The notes: a model not told the origin generated them from the sequence alone. 64,000 bases of DNA from Okeania sp. SIO2B3 (GCF_010672525.1 NZ_JAAHGH010000001.1:259097-323096), one strand, 5' to 3'; shown: positions 15,538 through 24,009, counted from the first letter of the stretch. A program made the numbers and translations.

Positions 15538-16157
15538 AAGAATGCCCAATAGGGCTTGATTGCAGTCTTTTTCCTGATAATGTTGTCTATGGCGTTAGTT
15601 ATTGCATTAATCACTATGAATGCAGACGCTTGGGTGAGGGCTTGCACTTACCTTATGAAGTGTATCCGGGTAGATTAATGGTTTCTATCTACGGTTACTC
15701 TGAAAACACCCTAGACGACTTGAAAGAGTGCGGATGGGCTGAAGCTTGGCGTATTCCCTATTCTTTTTCTGAGAAGGAAGATGGTGAAGATTATTCTTGG
15801 TTGGAAGTTTATTTTCCTTACGACCCAGACTCGGATGATAATTGCATCATTGAGGCTTATCAGCAGGCAGGCTGGCATGAGCCCGTTGATAATCCTAATT
15901 ATAGCGATACTTTTATAACAAAGGAGGCTGAAGATAGGGCAAGGAAGGAATTTCCACAACTTCTTCCTGATTTTTGTTCTCGTGTCGATTATTGCGACGA
16001 CCTTCCTGATGTCGATGGTTGCTACGGCCTTTTTGATGTCGATTTTTACGACGGTCTCGAACTCGACGAAAATGGAACTATTTGTATTATGCCAACTGTC
16101 GAATCTTTCCCTTTAGAATTTTTCGGGTTTAAACCAGATGGAAGCGACTCGTTGTAA
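15534..16157 (+). CDS. Acidic hypothetical protein
   Basis: 207 aa from GTG 15534, overlapping the upstream stop (GTGA). Strongly acidic, many Asp/Tyr and several Cys (CPIGLDCSLF, YCINHYECRR). The C-terminal third repeats a VDYCDD / VDGCYG / VDFYDG theme. No domain recognised. The acidity recalls DNA mimics, but this is only a composition argument. Confidence 0.5.
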   Translation: MKECPIGLDCSLFPDNVVYGVSYCINHYECRRLGEGLHLPYEVYPGRLMVSIYGYSENTLDDLKECGWAEAWRIPYSFSEKEDGEDYSWLEVYFPYDPDSDDNCIIEAYQQAGWHEPVDNPNYSDTFITKEAEDRARKEFPQLLPDFCSRVDYCDDLPDVDGCYGLFDVDFYDGLELDENGTICIMPTVESFPLEFFGFKPDGSDSL

Positions 16158-16503
16158 GTGTTTTCTTTGCAGCGAAGGAGGTAAATTGACTAACTATTAT
16201 ACAAATTCGTTATTATCTCTTAACTCGATAAAAGGTTATCTCCGTATTGATTTTTTAAACTCAAAGCTTTATGAATTTGCTCCTGATGAATATGATTGGA
16301 TTAAAGGCATATTAGCTTCAGCACCTCACCTATCGAAGGCAGTTAACATGAATCCCGGTGATGTGATATGGATATTTCCGTCAAAGAGGCTTCCAACATC
16401 CAGACGAGTTTTTGAGACAGAAGATGGCGAAAAAGAACTGATTTCTATTGCTATTCATACTTCTAGTGAATTAACCACAATAGAACAACATAATACAGAA
16501 TAA
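16138..16503 (+). CDS. Small Cys-containing hypothetical protein
   Basis: 121 aa from ATG 16138, overlapping the preceding gene by 20 bases. The N-terminus has a CKCFLC motif that could hold a metal. The rest is mixed alpha/beta. A strong hairpin follows the stop (16523-16559). No family recognised. Confidence 0.45.
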   Translation: MEATRCKCFLCSEGGKLTNYYTNSLLSLNSIKGYLRIDFLNSKLYEFAPDEYDWIKGILASAPHLSKAVNMNPGDVIWIFPSKRLPTSRRVFETEDGEKELISIAIHTSSELTTIEQHNTE

Positions 16504-16522
16504 GCCTTGAAAATCAATAAAA

Positions 16523-16559
16523 ATCAACTCATCAAATACTTTGCGCCTAGTGAGTTGAT
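16523..16559 (+). terminator. Hairpin between the 121-aa and 122-aa genes
   Basis: ATCAACTCA and TGAGTTGAT pair perfectly over nine bases with a 19-base loop. There is no T-run, so it may mark an mRNA end processed elsewhere or an operator rather than a classical terminator. Confidence 0.4.
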
Positions 16560-16664
16560 AGATTCTTTCTGCGAAATTTTTGAATAAAATTATTTTGCTA
16601 AACTGCTTGACTACCGACCTCAAGTTCGCTAGCATTAAACTACATCAAAGATGGAAAAGGAGGA

Positions 16665-17033
16665 ATGAATTACCACCGCAACACTAAATTAGAAGTGCAA
16701 GAACTGATATCAAGAATTTTAGGCAACAATGACTGGATTGAACGCGATGATTTGACTCAATCGCTCAACATTAAAAAATCCCAGTTTTATGCTGATATCA
16801 CTTTACTTAAAGACTCTTGCTTGCCAGGCTTCAGTTACTTCCCGCGAGACAGTTATCTCGATCGCGAATCGGCAGAAATTATGATTTGTTTCCGCTGGAT
16901 TGTTGGTAGGTACAGGAGTCGCGGGCAAGGAGTCATCCACGCATTGCCGTTATTAAATGAGGTTAGAAATGTCAACAAACAGCAACAACAACATCCTGGC
17001 GACTGTATCGAAGTCAAATCAGTTGCCATCTGA
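16665..17033 (+). CDS. Helix-turn-helix protein
   Basis: 122 aa from ATG 16665, with a strong ribosome site (GGAGGA). Residues 25-50 (WIERDDLTQSLNIKKSQFYA) read as a helix-turn-helix that chooses DNA targets, followed by a conserved-looking FRWIVGRYRSRGQG stretch. Its end overlaps the next gene by about 65-75 bases in another frame. Possibly an operon regulator. Confidence 0.5.
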   Translation: MNYHRNTKLEVQELISRILGNNDWIERDDLTQSLNIKKSQFYADITLLKDSCLPGFSYFPRDSYLDRESAEIMICFRWIVGRYRSRGQGVIHALPLLNEVRNVNKQQQQHPGDCIEVKSVAI

Positions 17034-17289
17034 TCGTAAAAAACTAGAGTTAACTGAAATTATCGATGATGCTAAACGAACCGCCAGGGAGGACATAATT
17101 ACATGGGGGCAAGTTTATCAGCATTATTATCAAGAATACAAAGAAGATGCACGGATGATTATTTGTGCAAAATTGCGCAATAATTTGCCTTCCATCGATG
17201 GGGATTTGGATGAGTCTATGTTCAACGATTTACCCAGCCCCTCTATGTTCATTTCCCACGCTGAAACTACCACAGGAGGAACGAAGTAA
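16969..17289 (+). CDS. Hypothetical protein
   Basis: 106 aa from ATG 16969 (MSTNSNNNILATVSKSNQLP); an in-frame ATG at 16957 would add four residues. Central helical region (TEIIDDAKRTAREDIITWGQ). Stop codon overlaps the next ATG by one base. The long overlap with the preceding gene is typical of compact phage operons. No family recognised. Confidence 0.5.
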   Translation: MSTNSNNNILATVSKSNQLPSDRKKLELTEIIDDAKRTAREDIITWGQVYQHYYQEYKEDARMIICAKLRNNLPSIDGDLDESMFNDLPSPSMFISHAETTTGGTK

Positions 17290-17792
17290 TGGGTTTTTTA
17301 GCTCAAAGATTGGGTGTAGAGAAATCAGCCAAACAAGATAATAGCTTGGGTAGCGGGAATCACCAAATTAACAGCAATTCAATTATTAATGGCGGCGCTG
17401 GGGGTCGATTTTCTCCCACTAATAATCCAGAGTGGGGGAACATTCAATCAGTTCCTACGGTAGATAAAAGTCGTCCGCTTACGCCTTCAGAGGCAAAAGC
17501 TTTGACTGCTCACCGAAAGCAGGTGGCCGAACTGAGAAAGTCCAGTCGAATTGGATATCAAGAGTTGCAGCGCATCGATAACCATGAAGCTAAGATTCAT
17601 GCTTCTTGGGGAAAGTATGTCCAGAACAACGCTAAAACCGGACTAAAGCAAGCCCGAATTAACGCTGGAGTAGGGCGAACTTTGCACAGTTTGCGCCCTG
17701 GGTATGCAAAAGCTAATGCTTCATTAGAAAGAGCTGACAATTCAGCTCAAAATCAAATTAATGCTTTAGCTCAACAGATGAATCAACTGTAA
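17289..17792 (+). CDS. Hypothetical Asn/Ala-rich protein
   Basis: 167 aa from ATG 17289, coupled to the gene before (TAATG). A flexible Asn/Gly-rich N-terminus (residues 20-60) leads to a helical, basic C-terminal half (about 75-165, RKQVAELRKSSRIGYQELQR). A hairpin follows its stop. No family recognised. Confidence 0.5.
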   Translation: MGFLAQRLGVEKSAKQDNSLGSGNHQINSNSIINGGAGGRFSPTNNPEWGNIQSVPTVDKSRPLTPSEAKALTAHRKQVAELRKSSRIGYQELQRIDNHEAKIHASWGKYVQNNAKTGLKQARINAGVGRTLHSLRPGYAKANASLERADNSAQNQINALAQQMNQL

Positions 17793-17799
17793 ATTAATA

Positions 17800-17825
17800 G
17801 TAGGCAAGGTGTCACGCTTGCCTAC
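17800..17825 (+). terminator. Hairpin after the 167-aa gene
   Basis: GTAGGCAAG (17800-17808) and CTTGCCTAC (17817-17825) pair perfectly around an 8-base loop. No long T-run follows, so attenuation is as likely as termination. Confidence 0.5.
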
Positions 17826-17856
17826 TAATTTATTCTTAGGAACCGACTATAGAAAC

Positions 17857-18087
17857 ATGATACATCGTTTCATTGCCTGTTGCAACATAGGCTTAATTTC
17901 CTTTTCTTTTCTTAGTTATCTGGCCAGGATTAATTATGAATTGTTGCCCCCTTTCTTGTCCGCAGCTTTATTAATAATTATTTTAGCTGGATTAATAATT
18001 TATCTTGAAAAGAACCCTCTGGTTAGAATCGTTTGTTGGACTATTTTGGGATGTTTAATACTGGGGGGATTGATTCAATGGACGTAA
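17857..18087 (+). CDS. Small membrane protein
   Basis: 76 aa from ATG 17857. Three hydrophobic segments are visible: CCNIGLISFSFLSYLA, AALLIIILAGLIIYL and IVCWTILGCLILGGLI. An earlier GTG at 17809 lies in the loop of the preceding hairpin and is not used as the start here. It overlaps the next gene by 10 bases. Role unknown; holin-like in shape, but its place in the early-type operon argues against that. Confidence 0.5.
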   Translation: MIHRFIACCNIGLISFSFLSYLARINYELLPPFLSAALLIIILAGLIIYLEKNPLVRIVCWTILGCLILGGLIQWT

Positions 18088-18659
18088 ATTTATTGAAGTT
18101 TGTCCGACTGAGAGATTCTGTTAAATTGAGCAGGACTTGTTTGCAAGGGACTTGTTTAGGAACTTCAGTTTGCAGCTTTTTTTTATGGCTAATTCCTCCT
18201 TTTACAACCCAAAATCATACGATTAGAATAGGTAGTTTGTTCTTGGGTTTTGGGTTAAGCAGTGCTGGTTTAATTTCTTCTCAAAAGCTTCAGCAACATC
18301 GGAGTTTATATGAGGCTTTAGACCTTGCGGAAAAGACTGCTTTTAACCAACATTTAGCAGAGTTAACTTATAATCCTCCATTGGCTTGCGAGGAGAGTCA
18401 ATCTGGGTATTTTTCTGAATATGATGCAACAGATGTGCCAGAGCCTTTGCAGCCAGAAATAGTTCCAGATTGTGGTTCCAGTAACAGTTCCCCAGAATTT
18501 TCCGGCAAGCTAATATTGGAAATTAAGAAGGAACTGGAACTTGGAACTAGCGACACTCGCATCATCAAGGAAGTGTTGCATTGCTCTGGGAGGAAGTGGG
18601 ACGAAGGGAAGGCTAAATTAGCTGAAATTAAGACTTTGATTCAAGATTTAAAAGCTTGA
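18078..18659 (+). CDS. Membrane-anchored protein with soluble C-terminal domain
   Basis: 193 aa from ATG 18078. Two hydrophobic segments at about residues 25-75 (TSVCSFFLWLIPPF, IGSLFLGFGLSSAGLI) are followed by a soluble tail. The last 50 residues (LILEIKKELELGTSDTRIIK, then EVLHCSGRKWDEGKAKLAEI) read like a helix-turn-helix segment found at the C-terminus of other element-encoded proteins. It overlaps the preceding membrane gene, so the two may act together. The stop codon lies in the first base-paired arm of the hairpins at 18658. Confidence 0.5.
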   Translation: MDVNLLKFVRLRDSVKLSRTCLQGTCLGTSVCSFFLWLIPPFTTQNHTIRIGSLFLGFGLSSAGLISSQKLQQHRSLYEALDLAEKTAFNQHLAELTYNPPLACEESQSGYFSEYDATDVPEPLQPEIVPDCGSSNSSPEFSGKLILEIKKELELGTSDTRIIKEVLHCSGRKWDEGKAKLAEIKTLIQDLKA

Positions 18660-18772
18660 TAGCCCTTGGTCAGAAATGGGCTTTTGTTCCCTATGAATTT
18701 CTTGGGCTATCAATTAAGAGCGCAGAAGATGAAATGGGCTTTTGTGCCCCAAAAGATTCATGCGCTCTTTTT
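18658..18772 (+). ncRNA. Twin stem-loops 5' of the IS110-like gene (candidate bridge-type RNA or terminators)
   Basis: Hairpin 1: GATAGCCC/GGGCTATC (18658-18665, 18704-18711) with inner GGG/CCC and an AGAAAT/ATTTCT helix. Hairpin 2: GAGCGCA/TGCGCTC (18718-18724, 18761-18767) with inner GGGC/GCCC, then five T bases. Both hold the same core, AAATGGGCTTTTGT followed by T or G and CCC. Outer arms differ. This double internal-loop plan resembles the paired guide loops of IS110 bridge RNAs, but hairpin 2 also fits a plain terminator. Confidence 0.4.
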
Positions 18773-18792
18773 ATAATTATACTTATTTTTAT

Positions 18793-19980
18793 ATGCCAAA
18801 AGTCTTGGGTTTTGATGTTTGTAGAGGAAAGATAGTTTGTTGCTTGTTAGACAAGAGACCCCAAAAAGTCAGCAAGTATTATTTGGAAAATAATAAATAT
18901 TATCACATTGAAAATAATCAATCAGGAGTAGAACTGTTGAAAGTCTTATCTCCTGATTTTGCGGTAGGTGAACCTACGGGGATTAAGTATTTAAAATTCT
19001 GGGAAAAATGGTTGGCAAAAATTGGCTGTGAAGTTTCTTTAATTCCTAATCAAGCTCTTCCTTCTTACAGACAATTTTTAGGTTTGCCAGACAAAGATGA
19101 TGAGGCTGATGCTTTGGCGTTGGCTTGTTATTGGTTCGATTATTCTGATAACCCTAGAAAGTTTGTTTCGCGGAAGGACTCTGATATTAATGTTTTGAGA
19201 GAGTTGATTTTTCGTAGGATATTCCATGAAGAATCAGCTACCAAATATATCAATGTAGTTCATCAAGATTTAGGTTATGAATTTCCCGAAGTTTCTACAG
19301 TTAAATCGCCAAGGAGAATTTTGAAATCTCCTGCTGTTTTTTGGCGCTGGTTAGCAGATCCTGAAATAGAGTTGAGTCGATATGACGATTTATATGCAGA
19401 TTCCTGTGGATTTGGTTTGTCAGTTTTTACTGAATTTAATGCTGATATTGTTTGCCGACTTGGCGAGCATTGTAAAATTATCGAACAACAGATTGATAGG
19501 ATTTTATTAAAAAATAAGTTTACTGAGTATATTGAAGTTTTTGAAGAATTTGGATTTGGATTGCCTCATCAGGCAATTTTGTTGTCTCAACTTTACCCAT
19601 TAGAGAGATTTTATGGCCCAGACGGAAAACCGGAGGTAATTTATTCTGTTGGCAAAAATTCTGGAAAGCTAACCAAGAAGCCTTTGAGTTTACGTAGAGT
19701 TAGAAAAATTTTAGGTGTTGCCCCTACTCGTGATTGGAGTGGGGGGAAGCGGAGGCATAAAAAAGGCGGAAGCGATTTATGCAGATTAAGCTTGTGGCAG
19801 TGGAGTTTTGTTAGGATTGAGCCTGAGCGATCGAGATTAAAAAATGAAGTAGGGGATTATTTGCACGGTATTTATTTGAGCGAGAAACAATCGGGTAAAC
19901 CGATCGCTAAAGTTAGGCGGAAAGTGTGGGCCAAGGCTGTGGAAATTATGTTTAATAAATTAGTAGATGCACTAAGATGA
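18793..19980 (+). CDS. IS110-like DEDD recombinase/transposase
   Basis: 395 aa from ATG 18793. The N-terminal RuvC-like domain opens with VLGFDVCRGKIVCC (first Asp), has VGEPTG (Glu) and DKDDEADALALA (Asp pair), giving the DEDD order of IS110. The C-terminal Tnp20-type part shows LGVAPTRDWSGGKRRHKKGG, whose Ser-Gly-Gly-Lys matches the catalytic-serine region of IS110 enzymes, and ends with VWAKAVEIMFNKLVDAL. IS110 enzymes use a structured non-coding RNA from the element end. This one sits inside an ordered operon, so it may be a domesticated recombinase rather than a free IS. Confidence 0.7.
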   Translation: MPKVLGFDVCRGKIVCCLLDKRPQKVSKYYLENNKYYHIENNQSGVELLKVLSPDFAVGEPTGIKYLKFWEKWLAKIGCEVSLIPNQALPSYRQFLGLPDKDDEADALALACYWFDYSDNPRKFVSRKDSDINVLRELIFRRIFHEESATKYINVVHQDLGYEFPEVSTVKSPRRILKSPAVFWRWLADPEIELSRYDDLYADSCGFGLSVFTEFNADIVCRLGEHCKIIEQQIDRILLKNKFTEYIEVFEEFGFGLPHQAILLSQLYPLERFYGPDGKPEVIYSVGKNSGKLTKKPLSLRRVRKILGVAPTRDWSGGKRRHKKGGSDLCRLSLWQWSFVRIEPERSRLKNEVGDYLHGIYLSEKQSGKPIAKVRRKVWAKAVEIMFNKLVDALR

Positions 19981-20020
19981 AATTCACTACCTTCATCATC
20001 AAACCGCCCCTGTTGAGCTA

Positions 20021-20284
20021 ATGATGCTACCTGAAGGCTACATTTTAAAAATTAATTGTCGATTAGCCAATGAATCTCAAAAATTAGCTGCGAAAAGTGA
20101 GCGGTATGTTCGTTTTGACAAAGAATATATCAAGTACCGAGTGACTCAACTCTTATCAAAGATAACGTCGGGAGATAAGGTAAGTGTCCTTGCTTCTCTA
20201 ATCGCAGAAATAGAGACTCTCAAAGCTGCTTCGCCTGTAGAGAAAATAGAGGAGAAAAATGAGATCGAAAACGAACAAGTATAA
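20021..20284 (+). CDS. Small hypothetical protein
   Basis: 87 aa from ATG 20021 (MMLPEGYILKINCRLANESQ). Helical, with an acidic C-terminus (EKIEEKNEIENEQV). Overlaps the next gene by 26 bases in another frame. No family recognised. Confidence 0.5.
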   Translation: MMLPEGYILKINCRLANESQKLAAKSERYVRFDKEYIKYRVTQLLSKITSGDKVSVLASLIAEIETLKAASPVEKIEEKNEIENEQV

Positions 20285-20729
20285 TGCCAAGAGAGTTGTA
20301 TTGCACGGCATTAAATTCGACTCCATTTATGAGAGTCAAGTCTATGAAAAGCTTTGCTCTTTAGTAAACAAGGCGTTTATCAGCCCTCATGCTAGAGCTG
20401 CTTATTTAGGAAATGACACTCTAAATAGCAGGGAACTTTGTATCTCCAATACAAGTTGGAGGGTGGACTTTTTGGTGCGACGCAAGACAGATACTAGAGT
20501 ATTTGCTTTGGAGGCTAAAGGTAGGTTCCTCCAGAGTGACAAGTTCAAGTTCTTGCTCTGGCAGTTATACCAGGACATCCCTCTTCTGGTGGTTCATTTG
20601 AACGATAAAAAGCCAAGAGGGTTTCACTCTAGCGGACTTGTTCATTTTATATCTTGGCGTCATTTTAGCCTGATGTCGCAAGTCGATTTGGTCGAACTAT
20701 TGCAGCTAATTCGCGATCGCTCTAGATGA
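20259..20729 (+). CDS. DUF1064-type phage nuclease (PD-(D/E)XK-like)
   Basis: 156 aa from ATG 20259. The start KYNAKRVVLHGIKFDSIYES is the hallmark of DUF1064 proteins, followed by SWRVDFLVRR and FALEAKGRFLQSDKFK, giving the E...D...ExK nuclease pattern. Phages and plasmids use such enzymes in DNA replication or recombination. It overlaps the next gene by four bases (ATGA). Confidence 0.75.
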   Translation: MRSKTNKYNAKRVVLHGIKFDSIYESQVYEKLCSLVNKAFISPHARAAYLGNDTLNSRELCISNTSWRVDFLVRRKTDTRVFALEAKGRFLQSDKFKFLLWQLYQDIPLLVVHLNDKKPRGFHSSGLVHFISWRHFSLMSQVDLVELLQLIRDRSR

Positions 20730-21193
20730 TTACTAATCAAATCAAAAGAGACATCAACCTTCTTTTGTTAATAGAAGAGCTACAATTTCTTTGTGGCTTA
20801 ACCCCAGAAGAGTTTGACGTCTTCTGCCCTCCGCGTTATCGATGGGGAAGTAAGGAGAAATTTTCCTTACTTCCGAAAAAGCGCTTAACTCTACGCGAGA
20901 GAAGCTCGGTTAGAAAACTAAAAGATAATAGGTACTTGGTTATAAATGTGCCCCACTACCAGTCAGGTTGCATTTATGTAGTCTTCCCGGATGAAGGTAT
21001 GTTTCCAGTGTTCTCTGCAATTGCGAATATCTTAAATGCCCAATTGGAGAACGCGACTATTGAAGTATCTTTAGATAGTGAAGAGTGGAGGGAATGGCTG
21101 TTGCTCGTGGAGACAAACCCTTCGCTTCCATTCAGTACCGCGTTTCGCAAGCTCTTAGCGAGCGAAGCTCAAGGCCTGCTTACAGAAATTTAG
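20726..21193 (+). CDS. Hypothetical protein after the nuclease
   Basis: 155 aa from ATG 20726 (MITNQIKRDINLLLLIEELQ). Soluble, with a basic stretch (KKRLTLRERSSVRKL) near residue 55 and a beta part (RYLVINVPHYQSGCIYVVFP). No family recognised. Tight coupling to the DUF1064 gene suggests a partner in the same DNA-processing step. Confidence 0.5.
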   Translation: MITNQIKRDINLLLLIEELQFLCGLTPEEFDVFCPPRYRWGSKEKFSLLPKKRLTLRERSSVRKLKDNRYLVINVPHYQSGCIYVVFPDEGMFPVFSAIANILNAQLENATIEVSLDSEEWREWLLLVETNPSLPFSTAFRKLLASEAQGLLTEI

Positions 21194-21202
21194 GACAAGA
21201 AT

Positions 21203-21970
21203 ATGTCAAATTACAAGAATTACGACGGCAAAATTGCATCCAAGCTCACTGATGAAAAAATACAAACTTTTGAGCTTGGAGTTAAGTATGGCACGACTAA
21301 GCTACAAGCCGGAGAGGACGATAAGATTCTCAAAGGAATATGCAAGGTTGAAATCAAGGATAACGCCATTGTCCTTCTCGGTTACTTTGAATTAGATTCT
21401 TTCAATTTCTGCAAAAACATACCTGACGGCAAGGATTCAGAAGGAAAAACAAAGTGGAAGAAGGAGCCAGTTCCTGTTGACGCTGGAAAAATCCATTGCA
21501 TTATCATTCCAAGCGAGATTTACGGAAAGGAAGTTACAGACTTTTCTGTATTCAAAGTAGTCTTTGAGAAGATACTGTCATCATCAGGTGACATTAAAGT
21601 CTTCGATCTTCAATTTCCTTTACACTCTTTATACTATGATGAGTACTACAAATCCGAGCTTAAGCTACATGGAGATCCTAGCTTTAATACTCCAGACATA
21701 GACTGGCAGGCACTCACTGTCAGTAAAGGAAGCCGACCTCCGCGGATCATCATTACTGAGGCGACTGGTGATAAGGCTCAAGAAATTTTATCTTCATCTC
21801 CTCCAGACGTTTCGGCTAGTAGCAAAAAAAATTATAGCTATGGCGAGTCTACAACTGAGAAACTTAAGTCCAGGCTGGAGTTCTTGAAATCTAATTCGTC
21901 AGGTATCAAGGAAGTAGCTGAAGGATTGGGCGTGGAGATAGGAATTGTCTTACGAGCGTTGATGTCATAA
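21203..21970 (+). CDS. Hypothetical DNA-metabolism operon protein
   Basis: 255 aa from ATG 21203. The first 160 residues are beta-rich (CKVEIKDNAIVLLGYFELD, then KIHCIIIPSEIYGKEV), and a Ser-rich linker leads to a C-terminal helical hairpin (about 215-255, KSRLEFLKSNSSGIKEVAEG) that looks like a helix-turn-helix. An OB-type single-strand binder is a possible reading because of its place before the ATPase, but no signature proves it. Confidence 0.5.
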   Translation: MSNYKNYDGKIASKLTDEKIQTFELGVKYGTTKLQAGEDDKILKGICKVEIKDNAIVLLGYFELDSFNFCKNIPDGKDSEGKTKWKKEPVPVDAGKIHCIIIPSEIYGKEVTDFSVFKVVFEKILSSSGDIKVFDLQFPLHSLYYDEYYKSELKLHGDPSFNTPDIDWQALTVSKGSRPPRIIITEATGDKAQEILSSSPPDVSASSKKNYSYGESTTEKLKSRLEFLKSNSSGIKEVAEGLGVEIGIVLRALMS

Positions 21971-21998
21971 GCAGTTTTCCTTTTATATAAGTCTTTTC

Positions 21999-22016
21999 TG
22001 CAAGTAATTACTTGCA
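21999..22016. promoter_or_regulatory. 18-bp palindrome upstream of the ATPase gene
   Basis: TGCAAGTAATTACTTGCA is a perfect palindrome 38 bp before the ATPase start. The same word, with one arm changed (TGCAAGTAATTACTTGTA), is at 29726-29743 upstream of a module B gene, so one regulator may control both. Confidence 0.6.
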
Positions 22017-22053
22017 TAAAAGAAAAAACAAGACAAAACAAAATGGAGAAGTA

Positions 22054-23490
22054 ATGAATAACATTTGGGCAGAGAATTTAGAGAGGAACAAGAAAGCTAT
22101 TGATTCCTCTGAGGCAAGAGTTGTTAAAGTCCTAGAAAGGATTAAATGGGTTAATCCCGAAATGCACAAAAAGCATGAGGCTATCTACTGTGGTTATTTT
22201 CTTGAAGGAGAACCGCTACTTGAAGATCAGCGGTTGATATACTCTTCAGAGCTAGGATTTAAAGTCGTTGAAGCTAGAGATATTGTTGCTTTTCAAAAAT
22301 GTGACACCTCCAAGGGTGAAGAAAATCTAGAATTAATTTCAAAGACAGTTTCTCAACCAAAAGTACGAAAAAAAGGAAAATTCTCAAGAGAAGATACACG
22401 AGACCAGTATACTGAATACTGTGACCCAAGTAATCCTATCGCACTTCAGCTAGAAGAGTTGATCTGTAATTTGACCACTATTTCAAACCCAGAAATAGTG
22501 ATGCCAGTCTTGATATCGACATTAATGATACCATCTGCGCTGTGTAGCAACTATCTTATTACCGTTTTCTGGGGTAAGTCAGGTACTGGCAAGTCATCTG
22601 CTCTAAGGTTAGCAAGCGAAATGTATGATTGCCCTACTCTGTCTTCTACAGCGACCTACGCTGGAATCAGGAACCATATAGAAAGCTGTCGCATCTCTGT
22701 AGACGACAATGGTGAAGAGTCAGAAGAGAACATCATTATTTGTATAGATGATTGCAGCGAGAACACTTTCAAGGAGGAAAAAATCTATACCCTCTTAAAA
22801 ACAGGAACTTCTATTTCTAATGCAAAAACTGCAATCAGCAGCGCCGAAACTGGTAAAAACCAATCTTTCAACTCAGCGTGTCCAAAAGCCGTAAGCACTT
22901 GCGATCCTTTCTGGACACTCCCTGAATTTCACGAAATCCGAAGGAGGATAATAATAATTCCTACAGAAAAAGAAAATCGAGATTTCGTTGATAAAGAAAT
23001 GCTGGTTTTCAATGAGGGAAGCGACTTCCCTCTAGCAGACGTGATTCGTAATTTTTGGCTTGAGAAGCAAAAAGAATTCAAAATCCTCCTAAAAAGACTT
23101 CGTGGTGAGGAAAAGGAGTTGATTGCTTCTATGGCGGTAGTCTATGACATGGAAATCCCTGCTGCTAAGGACAAGGTAAAAGAATATAGGAAATATATTA
23201 AATCTATACTATTCAAGCCCGATCCTAAGCACTCGTACATCAACCAATACCTCGAAAGGAAAGAGGCAGAAGCTATGAGGACTAACGAAAAAAGGAAGAA
23301 GGATGGAGATGAACTTTTAGTAGCAGTGATTATCCCTGCTGCTACCATCAGGCAGGAATTTAAACAGGGAGTTGAAAATGGAGTTTTTGATTCCATCAAT
23401 ACTCAAACTATTTCTCAAATAATGAGAGAAAAGTGCTATGAGCTGAAAAACCTTTCGGGGTCTTGGTATTGGGTGAAACCTTTCGCATAA
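22054..23490 (+). CDS. P-loop ATPase, DUF927/primase-helicase-like
   Basis: 478 aa from ATG 22054, ribosome site GGAG eight bases upstream. Walker A FWGKSGTGKSSALRLAS near residue 175, Walker B IIICIDDCSE near 230, and an Arg-rich segment EIRRRIIIIPTEKE near 305 that may carry the arginine finger. This order resembles DUF927-type helicases of phages and plasmids. The C-terminal 120 residues are helical and end with a winged-helix-like part (TIRQEFKQGVENGVFDSINT). Best reading: the replicative ATPase/helicase of the element. A DNA-packaging ATPase is less likely because no nuclease domain is attached. Confidence 0.65.
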   Translation: MNNIWAENLERNKKAIDSSEARVVKVLERIKWVNPEMHKKHEAIYCGYFLEGEPLLEDQRLIYSSELGFKVVEARDIVAFQKCDTSKGEENLELISKTVSQPKVRKKGKFSREDTRDQYTEYCDPSNPIALQLEELICNLTTISNPEIVMPVLISTLMIPSALCSNYLITVFWGKSGTGKSSALRLASEMYDCPTLSSTATYAGIRNHIESCRISVDDNGEESEENIIICIDDCSENTFKEEKIYTLLKTGTSISNAKTAISSAETGKNQSFNSACPKAVSTCDPFWTLPEFHEIRRRIIIIPTEKENRDFVDKEMLVFNEGSDFPLADVIRNFWLEKQKEFKILLKRLRGEEKELIASMAVVYDMEIPAAKDKVKEYRKYIKSILFKPDPKHSYINQYLERKEAEAMRTNEKRKKDGDELLVAVIIPAATIRQEFKQGVENGVFDSINTQTISQIMREKCYELKNLSGSWYWVKPFA

Positions 23491-23517
23491 GACGTACTTT
23501 CTTTGGTTAAGTTGGTG

Positions 23518-23560
23518 CTAACAGGGTTCCAAGGAACCCTGTTAGACACTTACTAAGTGT
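23518..23560. promoter_or_regulatory. Two abutting perfect palindromes
   Basis: CTAACAGGGTTCC and GGAACCCTGTTAG (23518-23545) pair with a 2-base spacer, and ACACTTA-C-TAAGTGT (23546-23560) follows at once. They lie between the ATPase gene and the next gene; terminator, operator or both. Confidence 0.6.
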
Positions 23561-23586
23561 CATCCCAAGTACTTTACGATTTTAAA

Positions 23587-24009
23587 ATGGCACCAAAATT
23601 ACCTAATATCAGAGGAGAAAGCGACTTCCCTCTAATCCCTAATATTGATCTAAGTTCACTGGAAAGCATTGAGGTGATATCTCAATGGGAGCCTTATCAA
23701 CCTTTTTGCGTCACAGACGTTGCACATACAATAAATCATTATTACACCTTTATTTGCGAGATATCAAGGGACTCAAAACCTCACTCGATCTCATCGAGGG
23801 CTGTAAAAATCATTGAATCCCTTTCTATAAGGGCATCCTATCTAGGGTCTCTAGACCTAGCGTCGTCTATTTCTGCTAAAGCCCTTGTCGTCAGGCGGAT
23901 AAAAGAAAGTCTGATAGCCCAATCCTTCATTGCTAACCTGATGCGCCAGGATGCGACCAAAGAGATGAAAATTCTTTCTCTAAGAGAAGATCGATTCTTC
24001 TCTAGTTAG
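23587..24009 (+). CDS. Hypothetical protein
   Basis: 140 aa from ATG 23587 (MAPKLPNIRGESDFPLIPNI); a GTG at 23557 would add 10 residues but lies inside the palindrome. Helical from residue 60 on (SRAVKIIESLSIRASYLGSL). No family recognised. The stretch 24010-24177 after it holds no gene I can support. Confidence 0.45.
   Translation: MAPKLPNIRGESDFPLIPNIDLSSLESIEVISQWEPYQPFCVTDVAHTINHYYTFICEISRDSKPHSISSRAVKIIESLSIRASYLGSLDLASSISAKALVVRRIKESLIAQSFIANLMRQDATKEMKILSLREDRFFSS

Noticed and set aside
17809-17856. GTG start for the small membrane protein
   Set aside because: It lies in the loop of a perfect hairpin; the ATG at 17857 begins just before the first membrane span.
18793-19980. RuvC-type Holliday junction resolvase
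   Set aside because: The C-terminal Tnp20-like domain with Ser-Gly-Gly-Lys points to the IS110 group rather than plain RuvC.
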